Assembly: GCF_035222485.1 (NCBI RefSeq)
Contig: NC_085925.1
Span: 3,534,001-3,598,000, forward strand
DNA: 64,000 bases
From: Podospora pseudoanserina
Lineage: Eukaryota > Ascomycota > Sordariomycetes > Sordariales > Podosporaceae
Direction of reading: 5' to 3'
In this document: one piece after another, positions 48,651 to 59,931 of the stretch
How positions within the stretch are numbered: the stretch's first letter is position 1
Layout: each line of letters starts with the position of its first letter
Translations under genes and position numbers: made by a program
Notes under the pieces: generated by a model
What the model saw: the letters and a program-made list of their open reading frames with translations, nothing else
The model's database searches: none
Told to the model about the DNA's origin: nothing

Positions 48651-50684
48651 TTTGCAATCTGGTGAGGCCGTCGGCCTGTAGACGGGATATGGTAGAGAGG
48701 GTGTTGCTGCGACCGCAGGCGGGCGTCGGTCTGTCGAAAAGGGCTGCAGCTAAGGTAGGAGACTGAGGTTCTAGGTACGGGATAGGTACGGAAAGATACT
48801 GTCGACAAGCTTGCTTGCTCGATTCTTTTGTTGGGTGGGTTTGTGGTTTGTGGTTTGTGGTTTGGGTTGGATGCGGTGCGGTGCGGTGCGGCAAAGGTAA
48901 ATCGTGAGGAGAGCACCTTCTCTCCTTGCCGTCAGTGTTAGGGATTGTTAGGGATGAGGATGGGGTGTCCAGTGCGCACGGCGCTGGTTCGAAACCAAGC
49001 AGTGTGGGTCGAGGGGCTAATTGTGCGCTGAGCGCTATTCCCCCATTCCCCACTGTTGACCACCCACTACACTTCCAGTTGATGCGTTGTAAGAGCTTTG
49101 TCGGAGACCGTGGACCCAATGGCGCTCTTGTTTTTTTTTTGTTTTTTTTTTTTTTTTTTTTACGGATTCTCTTCACTGCATATGCCCAATGCGACGGTGC
49201 CAATTGTTCTGGAAATTTAGAGACTTTCTTTTGCTCAACTCAGAGAGGATTTGACAGCAGGACCACCTCACCTACTGTGGATAGAGACGAGCTGATGGCA
49301 CCCCCATGCCGGATTGAGGTGGCAGTCCAGCCATGAATGACAGCCCCGCACTTCCAGGTTGTCGTTACGCAGCTGAACCTTGAATCTAGGATTCGGCTTG
49401 CAGAGGAAAACACCACGGCAACATTTATGTACCGTGTAGAGTACCAGAGAAGCCATCTCCTGGTGACGACGTACTGCGCGATAAGCCAGCCATGCTGCTC
49501 CCTTGCGTCCTCACCTCACACCACAGAGTGCACGAGAACGACGAGCCCCTCATTGTTTGTTCCACCCGAAACGGTGCGGGAGCGAGGGGCGGCTCTCCGG
49601 CTCCGTAATGCACGGAGTAGCCGTAGACTACGGAGTCGATCAGCCGCTCGCCATTGGCAACACAGCCTCGACGATGGCAAATTCCAGCCCCTTTTTTCTG
49701 AGGGGTTGCCGAAGGAGATTCAAGACAGAGAAGCAACCCCGTCACGTGGCGCTAACCGAAAATCGTCAATCTCCAGTGCCCCGGCAACCTGGTCACCGTT
49801 CATCAAAAGGTTTCACCGATCAACAAGAATGAAACCCCGAAATATCTCATCAAATACCAACACCATGGTATTTGAACTGATGAAGAAATAGTAACAGCAC
49901 CATCGACACCTGATCTTGCATATCCGTACATACAACAACACTGCGTCACTGGCCCCTATTCCCGCATGCCAAGGATTCCCCCCTTTATGTCCGCCCTAAG
50001 TGCGCTGAAGTCTGATGCGTCTCGGGCAGCATATCCTTCATCTGCGACATCATAAATTTGGCCGCCTTGTTCGTATCCAGATGTTACACATATTCAACCC
50101 ATGACAAATACCATGGGTTAGGGTTATGGCACCTTCATGAGTCGATCCGGGTAAAGAGTTGACCTTTCGCAGCTCATGAGATACCGTAGCATCTATCTCA
50201 TGGCTCACAATCTGAACACCCCGGGCATATCCCGAGACAATCAGTTTTGTATTTGGGTGACTATCGTTGGATCGACGTCTTGTGGTGGTGATTATGAAGG
50301 CTCGTCTTGCTGCAGTAGGGGTGATGGGATAGCCAATGCCAGGGTGAGCAGGGCCAGGAGTGGAATTCTCATCGTGACTGATGCTGACTGTGCAACTCTG
50401 AGAGAATTTCTCAGTTGGTGGATATATTCCAATCCCTCGACTGGCTCCCAACCGCCTTGCTACCTTTGATGAACATGAAAAACCTGCATCTCTTTCAGGC
50501 TCGTTCTTTCCGTTCGATCCCCCCTCGCTCTTTCCACCTTCCACTGTTGTTGCCATTCGCTCCTTCCTCTTTCCAGCACCGTTCTTTCCAATTTCACTCC
50601 TTCCTCCCCTTGGTCCTTCCGCCATCGTTGTTCCTTCCACTAGCGTCCTTCTCATCGTTCCTTCCACCTCACTTCTTCCCCCAC
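48651..50684. other. Gene-poor upstream region of ypk1
   Basis: About 2 kb. The first 300 bases upstream of ypk1 are likely promoter and leader. There is a 32-base T-rich run at about 49,130-49,161, a cluster of ACGGAG palindromic motifs at about 49,601-49,637 and a polypyrimidine stretch from 50,500. Open frames here have no recognisable domain. Confidence 0.4.
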
Positions 50685-50720
50685 TTACTCCCCCTTCCCC
50701 TTCTCCCTCCCTCCCTTCTC
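50500..50720. repeat. Polypyrimidine tract
   Basis: Over about 220 bases the plus strand is nearly all C and T, built from irregular CGTTCTTTCC / TTCCTTCC units. It abuts the 3' end of the DUF7704-like gene. Confidence 0.65.
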
Positions 50721-51167
50721 ACCCGCAAACAAACAAATCCAAACCCTCACCACCGCCGGCCCAGCAGCAGAAACAGCAACAGCCCAATCAAACAGATTCC
50801 ACCCCCCCACCCCCAAAAACCTCTCCCATCCCCCGACAGCCTGCACGGCAGAGACGTGATAGACAAGATCACTGATTAACATCCCCCAGCACATGAGCTT
50901 CCACAACTTCAGATCATCGTAGAGCCATAGAATGACTGATTCGTTGAAGGCAAACACCAGCCATGCGCCTGCCAACTGAGTGTAGAGGTATTGATTCTGG
51001 GGGGAGAAGGGGGGGGACCATGAGGGGGATGGGGCGGACGATGGCGCTGTGGTAGGAGGAGGGGGGTGAAGAGGGTTAGGTAGGCGCCGTTTAGGGCGCC
51101 GAGGGGTTCCAGGAGGAGGAGGACGAGGCGGAGGGGGGATGGTTGTTGATGCTTTGGGTGGGGACAT
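50685..51167 (-). pseudogene. DUF7704-like membrane protein gene, frame disturbed
   Basis: The right-hand part holds RLVLLLLEPLGALNGAYLTLF (cited by its core LEPLGALNGAYLTLF), the first span of DUF7704-type fungal membrane proteins. The left-hand part, in another frame, holds QYLYTQLAGAWLVFAFNE, VILWLYDDLKLWKLMCWGM and WNLFDWAVAVSAAGPAVVRV, the remaining spans. The ATG at 51167 (MSPPKASTTIPPPPR) is in the frame of the second part, but the first span is one base off. The region between has long C runs. Either two bases of the C runs are misread, or short introns were missed, or the gene is broken. The family is small, has about four membrane spans and has no known function. Confidence 0.5.
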
Positions 51168-51693
51168 GGTGGGGTGAATAATGGATACCTAGGTTCTGGG
51201 AGTTGAGAGTTGAGTTGAGAGGGAGGGTTTAGAGGTTTCGACGTGTGCTGTGGGAGGTAGGTTGTTTCTTTATTCGACATGGGTCTCTGAGGTCAGAGTC
51301 TGAGGTAAGCCCTAATAGCAAGGAGGTTTGCGGGGGTGTTAGAGGTGGCGATGGCTCAGATCGGACTTTTGTGGTAGCACAGCCGAAGAAGCGTTCTGAC
51401 AGCGATGCCAGTGGCCTGGATCGTGATTGTGGCTGCATTTGGTGTGTGGCATCTTCAAGGTGTGGTGATCGTGGAGGTGTGAGATCGAAGGATTGGATTG
51501 GAGCGGCTGACACGGGGGTGAGCTGTGGCTGGTGATTACTTGTCAAAGCTGCAATGTTTCAAGCACCCACGCTACATGGTGAATTTTGAGAAGGAGCTGT
51601 CGGTAATGTGGTAATGTGGTAATGTGTCAAGTTGTCAATGTGTTGATCTGCTAAAGAGCATACTTCCCCCCTTCCTGGCATCTCTCTCTCACC
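51168..51693. other. Intergenic region
   Basis: It lies upstream of the DUF7704-like gene and downstream of the P450 gene. A tandem run of GGTAATGT units lies at about 51,602-51,625. Nothing else is seen. Confidence 0.4.
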
Positions 51694-53442
51694 TCACCTC
51701 CTCCTCACTTTAACTCTCATCGGCATCCCCCCCTTCGGATGTCCCGCCAACCCCCCAACCATATAAACCCTCTGTCCCCACAACCTCTTCCCCCCCTCCA
51801 TAAACACGCTCTCGTCCACCTCAAAATCAAACTCCCTTACCGTCAGCCCCAGTATCATCCTCAACTCCATCATTGCCAGCTCCTGCCCTATACACGCCCT
51901 CGGTCCCAGCTCAAACGGCCGGAAGGCGTTCTTGCCTACATATAACTCCTCCCCTTCTTTTGCGAGGAACCTCTCTGGGAGGAATTCTTCGTTGCGGGGG
52001 AAATACTCCTCTAATTTGTGGGTGGCAAATGTCGCGCCGATGACGAGGAACCCGTCGGTGGGGTAGGTCTTGCCTGTTTTGTGGTTGTGAAGGGTTACGT
52101 CTGGGCGGCCTTGACGGACAGTCAGGGCAGGAGGGAAGATGCGGAGGGTTTCTTTGATTACGGCTGTTGTATAAACCAAGGAGTTCAAGAGTTGAGGGTT
52201 GGCGGCGATTTTAGCTGCTGCTTGAGAGGGGTCAGGGCCGAGGATGGCGTCGTGTTCAGAGCGGAGTTTAGCCAGACATTGGGGGTTCTGGGACAAGAGG
52301 TAGTAAGCGAAACAGAGGCTGGTGGCGGTGGTGTCGTGGCCGGCGAAGATGAAGATTTTGAGGTGGGGGATGGTGCGGTTGAGGAAGGCTTCGAGGTCGA
52401 CCTTGGGGTTGGAGTCGGGGTTCTCGGCCAGGTAGGCTTTGACGGCGAGGGAGAGGATGGTCTTGTGGAGGGTGGTGGAGGTTTCGTTGGAGAGGTTCTC
52501 TCTTACGGCTGGGGCGAGGACGTTACGGATGATGCGCTCTAGTCGCCAGAGGTCATAGAGACGGAAGGGGTTCAAGAGTTTGACGAGGGCGTCGGGGGTT
52601 CGGTTGGGGATGAGCCATTTGACCTGGTCGGCGATTGCTTTTTCCAGAGGGTTGCCTTCTGCTTGGCACTTGAAGTTGTTGCCCCTGAACAGGTGAGTAA
52701 ATGGTCACTCAAGCAGCTGGCAAGTAGGCTCTGCTCGACTCACAAGACAGCACGACCAATGACATCAATCGTCAAATTTATAGCCAACTGCTGCATCTTG
52801 ACGACCTCCCCCGACATGGCAACCTTCCTCAGATGCCTCTTGAAAATATCGATCTCCTCAATGAACTCCGGAGCCATCGTCGCAACATTTTTGGCAGAGA
52901 AACCGGGGTTGTAAATCGCCCGCCATCTTTTCCACTCAGGCCCATCCATCGTCAACAAGTCCTTGCCCTGGAACATGGGTTTGAACATATCTTTCAGCTG
53001 ATTCGATTTGGGGAGAGTCTTTGCCAACACCTGCTGATTGGAAAACTGAGACACTATCTCGGGATCCATAACATAGAGAATGGGATCAATCATCGGCCAG
53101 ACATCCATCACGATAACGCCATCTTTTATAATATCTGAGTGTTGGCGCAGAAATAGTGACGTGAGTGTTAGGCGGTTGATCTCCATTGGGACATCTTTGA
53201 AGGCTTTGCCGCTTTCAATCATGTGGCCAAAGATGAAGTGGTGAGGCATGCCCGGCTGCAGACAAGGTTAGTGAGATCCCATCCATGTATCAGGAAGTAG
53301 CGAAACTGACTGTGTTGGTATCTTTGGCGTACTTTCGGATCTTCATGCGTACGGTGTAGAGCCGGTAAACAAATCGAACAAGAAGGAGCACAACGATGTA
53401 GCCGGCTGTCCTGCCCACCAGGGCAAAGGAAAGCGATGCCAT
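51694..53442 (-). CDS. Cytochrome P450 monooxygenase
   Basis: Three exons (53442-53311, 53255-52744, 52684-51694; introns of 55 and 59 bp, GT-AG) give 544 residues. The first exon encodes an N-terminal membrane anchor (GYIVVLLLVRFVYRL) and a hinge, joined at TNTPGMPHHFIFGH. P450 marks are the I-helix FAGHDTTATS (about residue 328), the ExxR motif KETLR (about 393), the PERF motif and the haem loop FRPFELGPRACIG with Cys479. It acts in the ER with an NADPH reductase; the substrate cannot be told from sequence. It stands alone, without neighbouring biosynthetic genes in the window, so a role in a secondary-metabolite cluster has no local support. Its upstream region carries the inverted-repeat element at 53841-54440. 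Confidence 0.93.
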
Positions 53443-53840
53443 CTTGGAGTACCTAGTTCAGCTTTTCGCCTGGCTCAAGGAAAGGCGAGGAGCAAAATCA
53501 AAAAGAAAAAATTGTTGATGCTCCGGGGGCAAGTTGAATTTATGGTATTGGTCTAGACACGACCGGGGAGCGGCCAAGGATGCTGACATTCTTTCCTAGA
53601 TGTCACCATGGTATGCAAAACCCATGCGCCAACGACCAACAACGACCAACAACGTTGACTAGCTCCAACAGCAACCGGGAAACACGCGTGTTCAGATGCA
53701 TAGAGTCACAATAACGCTGGCGTTATCTGCCTAGAAGTCGCTCCAGGTGACAGCGCTTACAACCAAGGGCTAAATTAGAAGTTGCCACTTTGGCAGCGTC
53801 CTTGAAGCCTGCCAATATTGGTAGGTAGCCAGCCTGATTT

Positions 53841-54440
53841 GACTATAAAAGGAGTTTGGCTAGCTAGCAGGGCATGGCGTGTCTTATCCGGTGTGGTCTA
53901 GCCGTCCTAGGCAAAACATTCGAAAACATTACAATATACGAAAATCGCAGCCAAAAACTGGGCCTGTTTCTTGCCAAGTAATACAGCAATATCTCAACCT
54001 ACCCACGTATAATTGATGATGGTTTGAATGATGCTCCAATTCCCAGACCTTCGTAATCGCTGGCTTTCAAAGGCCTGGTACTTACCATTGAATTATGAGG
54101 CCCCATTGAACCATAAGCGCATTGAACTGTGAGGGCCTATTGAACTGTGAGGGTCACTGCCCATTGAACTGCGGCCACCGCAGCCATCGCTAAACCACCG
54201 ATTGTAGCGTCATGGCCAGGATCTCAGGCCTCAATTGTTCAGGCCCGTCAAGTACGAACCTTTGGAAAATACAAGACGAGAGCACTGACAATGGGAAAAC
54301 CCAGTTTTCCCATGCATAATGTGGCTTTTGCGATGTTCATACACCCAAAGGTTAATTTCTGCCCAATTTGCCCAGGACGATTAGACCACACCGGATAAGA
54401 CGTGCCATGCCCTGCTAGCTAGCCAGACTCTATAAAAGTC
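53841..54440. repeat. Inverted-repeat element, MITE-like
   Basis: Two arms of at least 62 bases (53854-53915 and 54367-54428) are inverted copies with only six mismatches, all transitions. Weaker matching extends outward to about 53841 and 54440 and inward through ATCGCA and AACTGGG blocks. The arms enclose about 450 bases including a tandem array. No transposase frame is seen. A CTGAT word flanks both ends a few bases outside, which may be a target duplication or chance. The layout resembles a non-autonomous inverted-repeat transposon remnant, or a solitary palindromic repeat. The all-transition differences fit mutation by RIP. Confidence 0.65.
54085..54176. repeat. Tandem CATTGAACTGTGAGG array
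   Basis: Five degenerate tandem copies of a unit close to CCATTGAACTGTGAGGG, with spacing of 17-23 bases, lie between the arms of the inverted repeat. Confidence 0.75.
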
Positions 54441-54785
54441 TATCTGATGTGTCCTGCCTGGGATGAACATGAAGTCTACCCAAGTACACTCGGCGTTATG
54501 CAAGGTCGACACTGAACCCGAACCTAGCCAGAGAACCGAAACACCACGTACACACGACAAGGCAAATCAGATCAAGAAGCGAAGTGTTGTGATTCAGCCC
54601 TGCGGCTTATGATTGCTGCATTACATTTGCAAATATATTCCAAAAGCTAAATGCCTACCCAATAAATACGCCAAAAATATTTCCAAACATGTGTATCATT
54701 TGCCCCCAAAAAAGCTTTCATCATCTATGTTCATTGACTCCCCCTTCCCCGAAAACTATCCATCTCAAAAGAAGAGTGTACTTTT
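54441..54785. other. Intergenic region
   Basis: It lies between the inverted-repeat element and the 3' end of the mucin-like gene. Nothing else is seen. Confidence 0.35.
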
Positions 54786-56713
54786 TTAAAGAAGAACAGC
54801 AGCCAAACCAGCCACCGCAGCGAGCAGACCCTCAACAGGGCCAACAGCACGGCCAGCACCGGCTGTCACTGGGGTGTTGGTTGTGGAAGGGAGGTCAGTC
54901 ACAGCGGGAACGGTGACTGTGCCGAAGGAGGTCGGAACAACGACGACGGGGGGCTCAACATCGGGACCGCCGGTGACATCAGGGCCGTCAGTAACGACGG
55001 GGGGCTCCTCGCCGCCAGGACCCCCAGTGACGATGGGCTCCTCCTCTTCGGTGGTGGTAGGGGGAACCTCTGGACCGGGGCCGCCGGTAACCTCGGGACC
55101 ATCGGTGACGACGGGAGGCTCCTCCTCAGGCTCCCCGGTGGTGGTAGGAGGAACTTCGGGACCGGGACCACCAGTGACCTCAGGGCCGTCAGTGACAACA
55201 GGGGGCTCCTCCTCATCAGTGCTGGTAGGGGGAACCTCGGGGCCGGGGCCGCCAGTGACCTCAGGACCGTCGGTGACGATGGGGGGGGTGACCTCGCCGC
55301 CCTCGGTGGTGGTGGGGACGGCAGGAACGTCAGTCACGGGGCAGACGGTGGTGGTGACGATGGTCTCGGTGGTGACAATGACGACGCCGCCAGTGGGGCA
55401 GGCGGGAACAGTCGAGGGGCACTGGGTGATGGTCTTGACCGTGGTGGTGGTGATGGTGCTGGTGGTCCACTCCTCGGTGGTGGTGGTGCCGGTGCTGTCC
55501 TCGTCTTTGGTGGTGGTAATGGTGGGGGTATCGGTCACGCTGGGTTCCTCGGTAGGCTCATCGGTGGGAGTAGCAGTTGGCTCCTCGGTGGGCTCCTCGG
55601 TGGGCTCGGCAGTAGGAGTGGCAGTGGGCTCCTCGGTCTCGGTGGGAGTCACAGTAGGCTCCTCGGTTGGCTCGTCAGTAGGAGTAACGGTAGGCTCATC
55701 AGTTGGGGTCACAGTCGGCTCATCCGTAGGAGTAGCGGAGGGCTCGGTAGTAGTCTCGTCATCCTCGCAGTAGTCGTCATCGGTGGTGGTAGGTCCACCG
55801 GTAGGAGTGGCTGTGGGCTCCTCAGTGTCGGTAGGAGTGACGGTTGGTTCCTCAGTGTCAGTGGGAGTGGCAGTTGGCTCCTCAGTAGGCTCCTCCGTGG
55901 GCTCATCGGTAGGAGTGGCGGTAGGCTCCTCCGTGTCCGTAGGAGTCACAGTAGGCTCATCGGTAGGAGTGACGGTGGGCTCAGTGGTCGTCGTCTCGTC
56001 GTCCTCGCAGTAGTCATCATCCGTCGTGGTAGGCGCCTCAGTCTCGGTCGAGGTAACAGTTGGCTCATCAGTGGGAGTCACAGTTGGCTCGTCGGTGGGA
56101 GTAACAGTTGGCTCCTCAGAGTCGGTGGGAGTGGCGGTAGGCTCCTCAGACTCAGTGGGAGTGACAGTGGGCTCGTCGGTAGGAGTGACAGTGGGCTCGT
56201 CGGTAGGAGTAGCAGTGGGCTCCGTGGTAGTAGTCTCGTCATCCTCACAGTAATCATCATCATCGGTCGAAGTGCTTGTTGGCTCCTCGCTGGTCCAGGT
56301 CTCCGAGATGGTGTATGTCTCGATGGTGGTGGTAGTGGGCTCGACACTTGGCTCGGTTGTGGGCTCAGCGGTAGCGGTAGCCGAGGTGTGCGTCATGGTG
56401 TACACAATGCACGAGCAGACCGAGCTCACAGACTGGACACTGCCATCGCAATTGTAGAAATTAGTTGGGATGGCGGTGGCCGCTGTGGTGGTGCCGGCAA
56501 TGAAGTCGGGGCAGAAGGCCGAAGCCTCGGCCGCGTAGTTGGCGTCGATGAGGTTGCGGTAGCAGTTGTCCTCATGCTATTCACCTTGTTAGCTGTCATC
56601 TCATCTCATGATAAACATCAGACGAACATGTGGTTCCTTACACAGTCGGGCCATTCGGTGGCGGCACCCAGACCCACGGCCAGGGCGCCCAGAGACAAAG
56701 TAGAAACGCGCAT
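54786..56713 (-). CDS. Thr/Pro-rich GPI-type surface mucin
   Basis: Two exons (56713-56642 and 56576-54786; 65-bp GT-AG intron) give 620 residues. A signal peptide (MRVSTLSLGALAVGLGAA) leads to a small Cys-containing domain (WPDC, HEDNCYRNLIDANYAAEASAFC, SVCSCIVYT) like that at the N-terminus of other fungal surface proteins. Then come long Thr/Pro/Glu repeats (TPTDEPTVTPTDEPT) with three copies of a DDDYCEDDETTT block, a central CPSTVPACPTGG-type Cys segment, four copies of a VTDGPEVTGGPGPEVPP unit, and a hydrophobic C-terminal tail (GLLAAVAGLAAVLL) fit for GPI anchoring. Such proteins are heavily O-glycosylated and coat the cell wall. Repeat number probably varies between strains. Confidence 0.85.
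54950..56270 (-). repeat. Internal coding repeats of the mucin-like gene
   Basis: Two repeat fields. At 54,950-55,290 there are about four GP-rich units of about 70-80 bases. At 55,530-56,270 there are many short PTDEP-type units in three larger blocks, each closed by a DDDYCEDDETTT-like stretch. Confidence 0.8.
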
Positions 56714-59700
56714 GTTTATGTACCCCTTTTCTTTCCCAGAGAGCGAATGACTAAATCGACACAAGAAGGCAGACGAGAAACGAGCGACTGCGGGACCCGA
56801 AGGTCTATGTACGAGATTTCAATGCTGGGTGAGCGGAAGGTGAGGAAAGGGAACCCCAGATCCCGAGGAGGTGGGTGGACCAGCATCTTTATCTCTTGCC
56901 CAGCATCTCGTTTCCTTCTAGCCTTTCTTCTCCTTCCGGAAAGTCCATAGTTTGATGCCGAGCCCCGGCTCGCAGGCGCCGGAGGGCACTCCACACACAC
57001 ACACCTGGAGCGCGGCGTCAATACGAAGCCAGCCTTTTTTTGGAGCAACGATTGGACCGTCCCAGACCACGCGAGGTCCCGGTCGACAGGGGTTGGTGAT
57101 CTCCACCAAGAACTCAGCTCTTGGGCGACAGGGGTCCAATCTTTGTCGCCGCCAGCGCCCGGTGGAGATTGCAGTTTTCCTTTCCAGTGCTTCCCTTCAA
57201 ACTGCATAATAATGGCTTGCCATGCGGGTGGAGATGATGGTAATGATGATGATGATATTGGATGGATGTTTGTCCGATGGCAGATCTCCCATTGTGCCTG
57301 GTACCTGGATCGATCGGCACAGCAACAAAAGAGAGAGCGAGAGGGTGAGTGAGAGAGAGAAGGAAAGAGAGAAAGGAACAATGCAGCACGCCGCAGGGTA
57401 CAGTGCAATGCAGATGGCCACTCAATTCAAGACCAACACCGGCCAGTCAATCGCGGCCACCGCAGCTTTCTCCACACTGTTGACTGCAGTGGGCTGAGCA
57501 CATCCCCAGCCTCTGATTGGACGGCCAAGACGTTGCTCGTTTTTTGACATCTGTGTTTGGTACCAAGAGAATCACCTCAGATGCCGTCGTGGAATATTGG
57601 AAAGCCTCAGGGCCAACACGACCACCTGCAGAGCAAATCACCTGAGACATGGAGAATCCTTTGCGGAGAAGAACTTTCTCAACGTGCCCGACTGACATGG
57701 AGGAGGGTCCTGCCCAATTGACGTCACAATGGGACGGTAACAGCGAACACCGGCACTGATTATGGCCTGTCATCGCTTCTCTCCACCATCAGTCTGGGGC
57801 AGTTGTAAGGGTATTCTTACATTCTCAACATACCATTAGATAATAGGTCTTTTTTGGTCCTCGCATCTTTGGGTAGAAACACGATGACTGCATCCCTCAG
57901 GCACCGAGGGGCACCAAACAAACACCCGCCTCCGACAGCAACATCGGATCTGTGGATTCAATACTACCCCGCCGCCAGTTGCCTGTTGCTGACATATACC
58001 GGGCCAAAAGCCGGGCGATCGTAATCATGATACAGTTCTGACAGCTGTGCCGGAATGGCAGTGAGGCCTTGTTGGTTTGACATTTTGTTTGTATTTTTGG
58101 TGCTAGAACCAGTCCGGCCACATTGCGGTATTACTTGCTGACAAAGGTGGGTGTTACAGCTTTTGACTTTGTATCAGTAGAATTAAGATTGCAATGTAAG
58201 GTAGTAAACAAACTCTTACATTCAGCCTGTTCCGTCGGTCCTGAGGGGAGACCATCAGCACACAAATAAACCCCGTGATCATACCCGTCCAGTTCGCATT
58301 GCCTCTTACACCTTCAGCTCACCACTGCGGCGCCAAAACCCCAACCCCCATCCCAACCCGGCGTTTACGGATATTGCCCCTACAAATGGAAACGGCAAAA
58401 AAAAGGGGGCACGTAACACAACCTCAATCCTTCCGCCACAACGCCAGGTCCGAGTGTCCAACGTCCATCCCAAGCTCACAGGTGGCACAACTTTCGACAG
58501 ACGGCTATGCAAAGGAACAATCCAATATTACAACTCTAGAAATAAAAAGCCACAGCCAGCCACAACTGCTCATGCCAGGCATCACAACGTAATGAAAAAA
58601 CAAAAATCATGATTCCGGAAGTCCACGAGTGCAAAGGAAGAGAAAGGTGCTCGAAGTCAAAGACACGGGACGGAAAGCCTCAGATCTTCGAGTTTCAGAT
58701 GTTTCACCTTACCCATTCCTCAAAGAATACCACAAAAGAATTATATACCAAGAAAACCATGCGATTTTATCAAAGAGCGTGCGTGAGAACATCGTGGCAA
58801 TAGGACTGGAGAAAGTTCTGTTGAAAATCATGGCAACTCCTGCCAAGGAGGAAAAATACCTCGATCAAAATGAATCTCGAGATGGATTGATGATCAACAC
58901 TGTGCAACAATGCACATGAGAAAGAGACTGATATTCTCCTCTTACTTGGCAGGAGATCATCCTTTCTAAGGTAGGTAAGCAGATGAGTCGGGATTTAGGT
59001 ACTTCTTGAAGCCGACAGCTTCACTATAAACCCTCCCTCAAAGCTAACTATCTACATCCACAAAAGAAACAACCCCATGCGGCCAAGAATCCCATTCGCC
59101 TTCACCAGAAAATAACCACAAAACAACATGGTCCGCTCTGTTCATTCTAATTTCAGTGCCCCTTTTTTCGATTTTGCAGCCTCTCTTCATCGGCAAAAAG
59201 AACAAGGCAAACTGCCTCCTCCCACCACTCACTCACCGGTTTTCATCCATAGAAAAGCAACAACAAACCTTCGACACAGTAATTCTCTTACAAAACACTA
59301 TACCAACAACAAAGAACCCAGAACACTCACCCCATCACCAACCACCACCACCCCATCCACTTTTCACTTCATCTTTTTTCCCCCTCAGCCTCAACACACG
59401 ACTTAGAAACCTCTTCAGCTGAATCCAAAAAGCACTCCTCGCGTCATCCCCCAGTAAACAAAAACCCTCACTCCACTTCCTCAGCCTCCCTGAATCCACA
59501 CCTACCAACCACTCGGTATTCCGTGGAAAAAGCGAGCCATCAGCCCAAAAGAACAACAAGGGATCCCTTCAATCCAAATCCTCACTGCCAAAAGTGCCAA
59601 CTCGAATCACTTCATCATGGCCAGTGATCCCAAAATCATCAGTTCACTAGTGGGCACTTGCTTCCCAGCCATATGCCAGGTTCTTCAATGGACAGACCAG

Positions 59701-59931
59701 CTTCGTGCCAGTGGTGGTAGCAAAACACGACTCGACAAGTCAGAAAAGAACAAGACGGGAGAGGGAGTCTAACAGTTGCGTTCTGTATTATGATTCATCG
59801 TGTACCTTTCTCATTTCATACCCAATCACACAACCCATCATCAAAACGTACATAGTCTTCCAATCTAAGATCGCAAACTCTTCATTCAGATCACACTCCC
59901 GCCACCCCTCCCTTTTTTGACATCCGCTTTA
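56714..59931. other. Gene-poor stretch of 3.2 kb
   Basis: Promoter and leader of the mucin-like gene at the left, the 3' flank of the ABC transporter at the right. Open frames of up to 230 codons on either strand have no domain and lie partly in low-complexity DNA. A GA-rich run lies at 57,328-57,375 and a GAT run at 57,230-57,257. No tRNA or mobile element is recognised. Confidence 0.4.

Noticed and set aside
48970-49005. tRNA-like T-loop word GGTTCGAAACC
   Set aside because: No matching acceptor, D or anticodon arms can be drawn around it.
49337-49891. 184-codon plus-strand frame
   Set aside because: No domain, crosses palindromic repeat motifs, and has several equally long competing frames.
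50050-50667. 205-codon minus-strand frame
   Set aside because: It is the complement of a polypyrimidine tract, which gives long stop-free low-complexity frames by composition alone.
53877-53990. Short frame starting MACLIRCGLAVLGK in the left arm of the inverted repeat, partly matched in the right arm
   Set aside because: The match ends with the repeat and the two frames then diverge, so it follows from the repeat and not from a conserved peptide.
54874-56253. Long plus-strand frames opposite the mucin-like gene
   Set aside because: They are antisense shadows of Thr/Pro codon repeats; the minus strand has the signal peptide, intron and GPI tail.
51694-56713. Secondary-metabolite cluster around the P450
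   Set aside because: No synthase, transporter or pathway regulator lies near it; the neighbours are a DUF7704-like gene and a surface mucin.
56716-57408. 230-codon minus-strand frame upstream of the mucin-like gene
   Set aside because: Low-complexity Ser/Leu start from a GA-rich run, no domain, and position fits a 5' leader.
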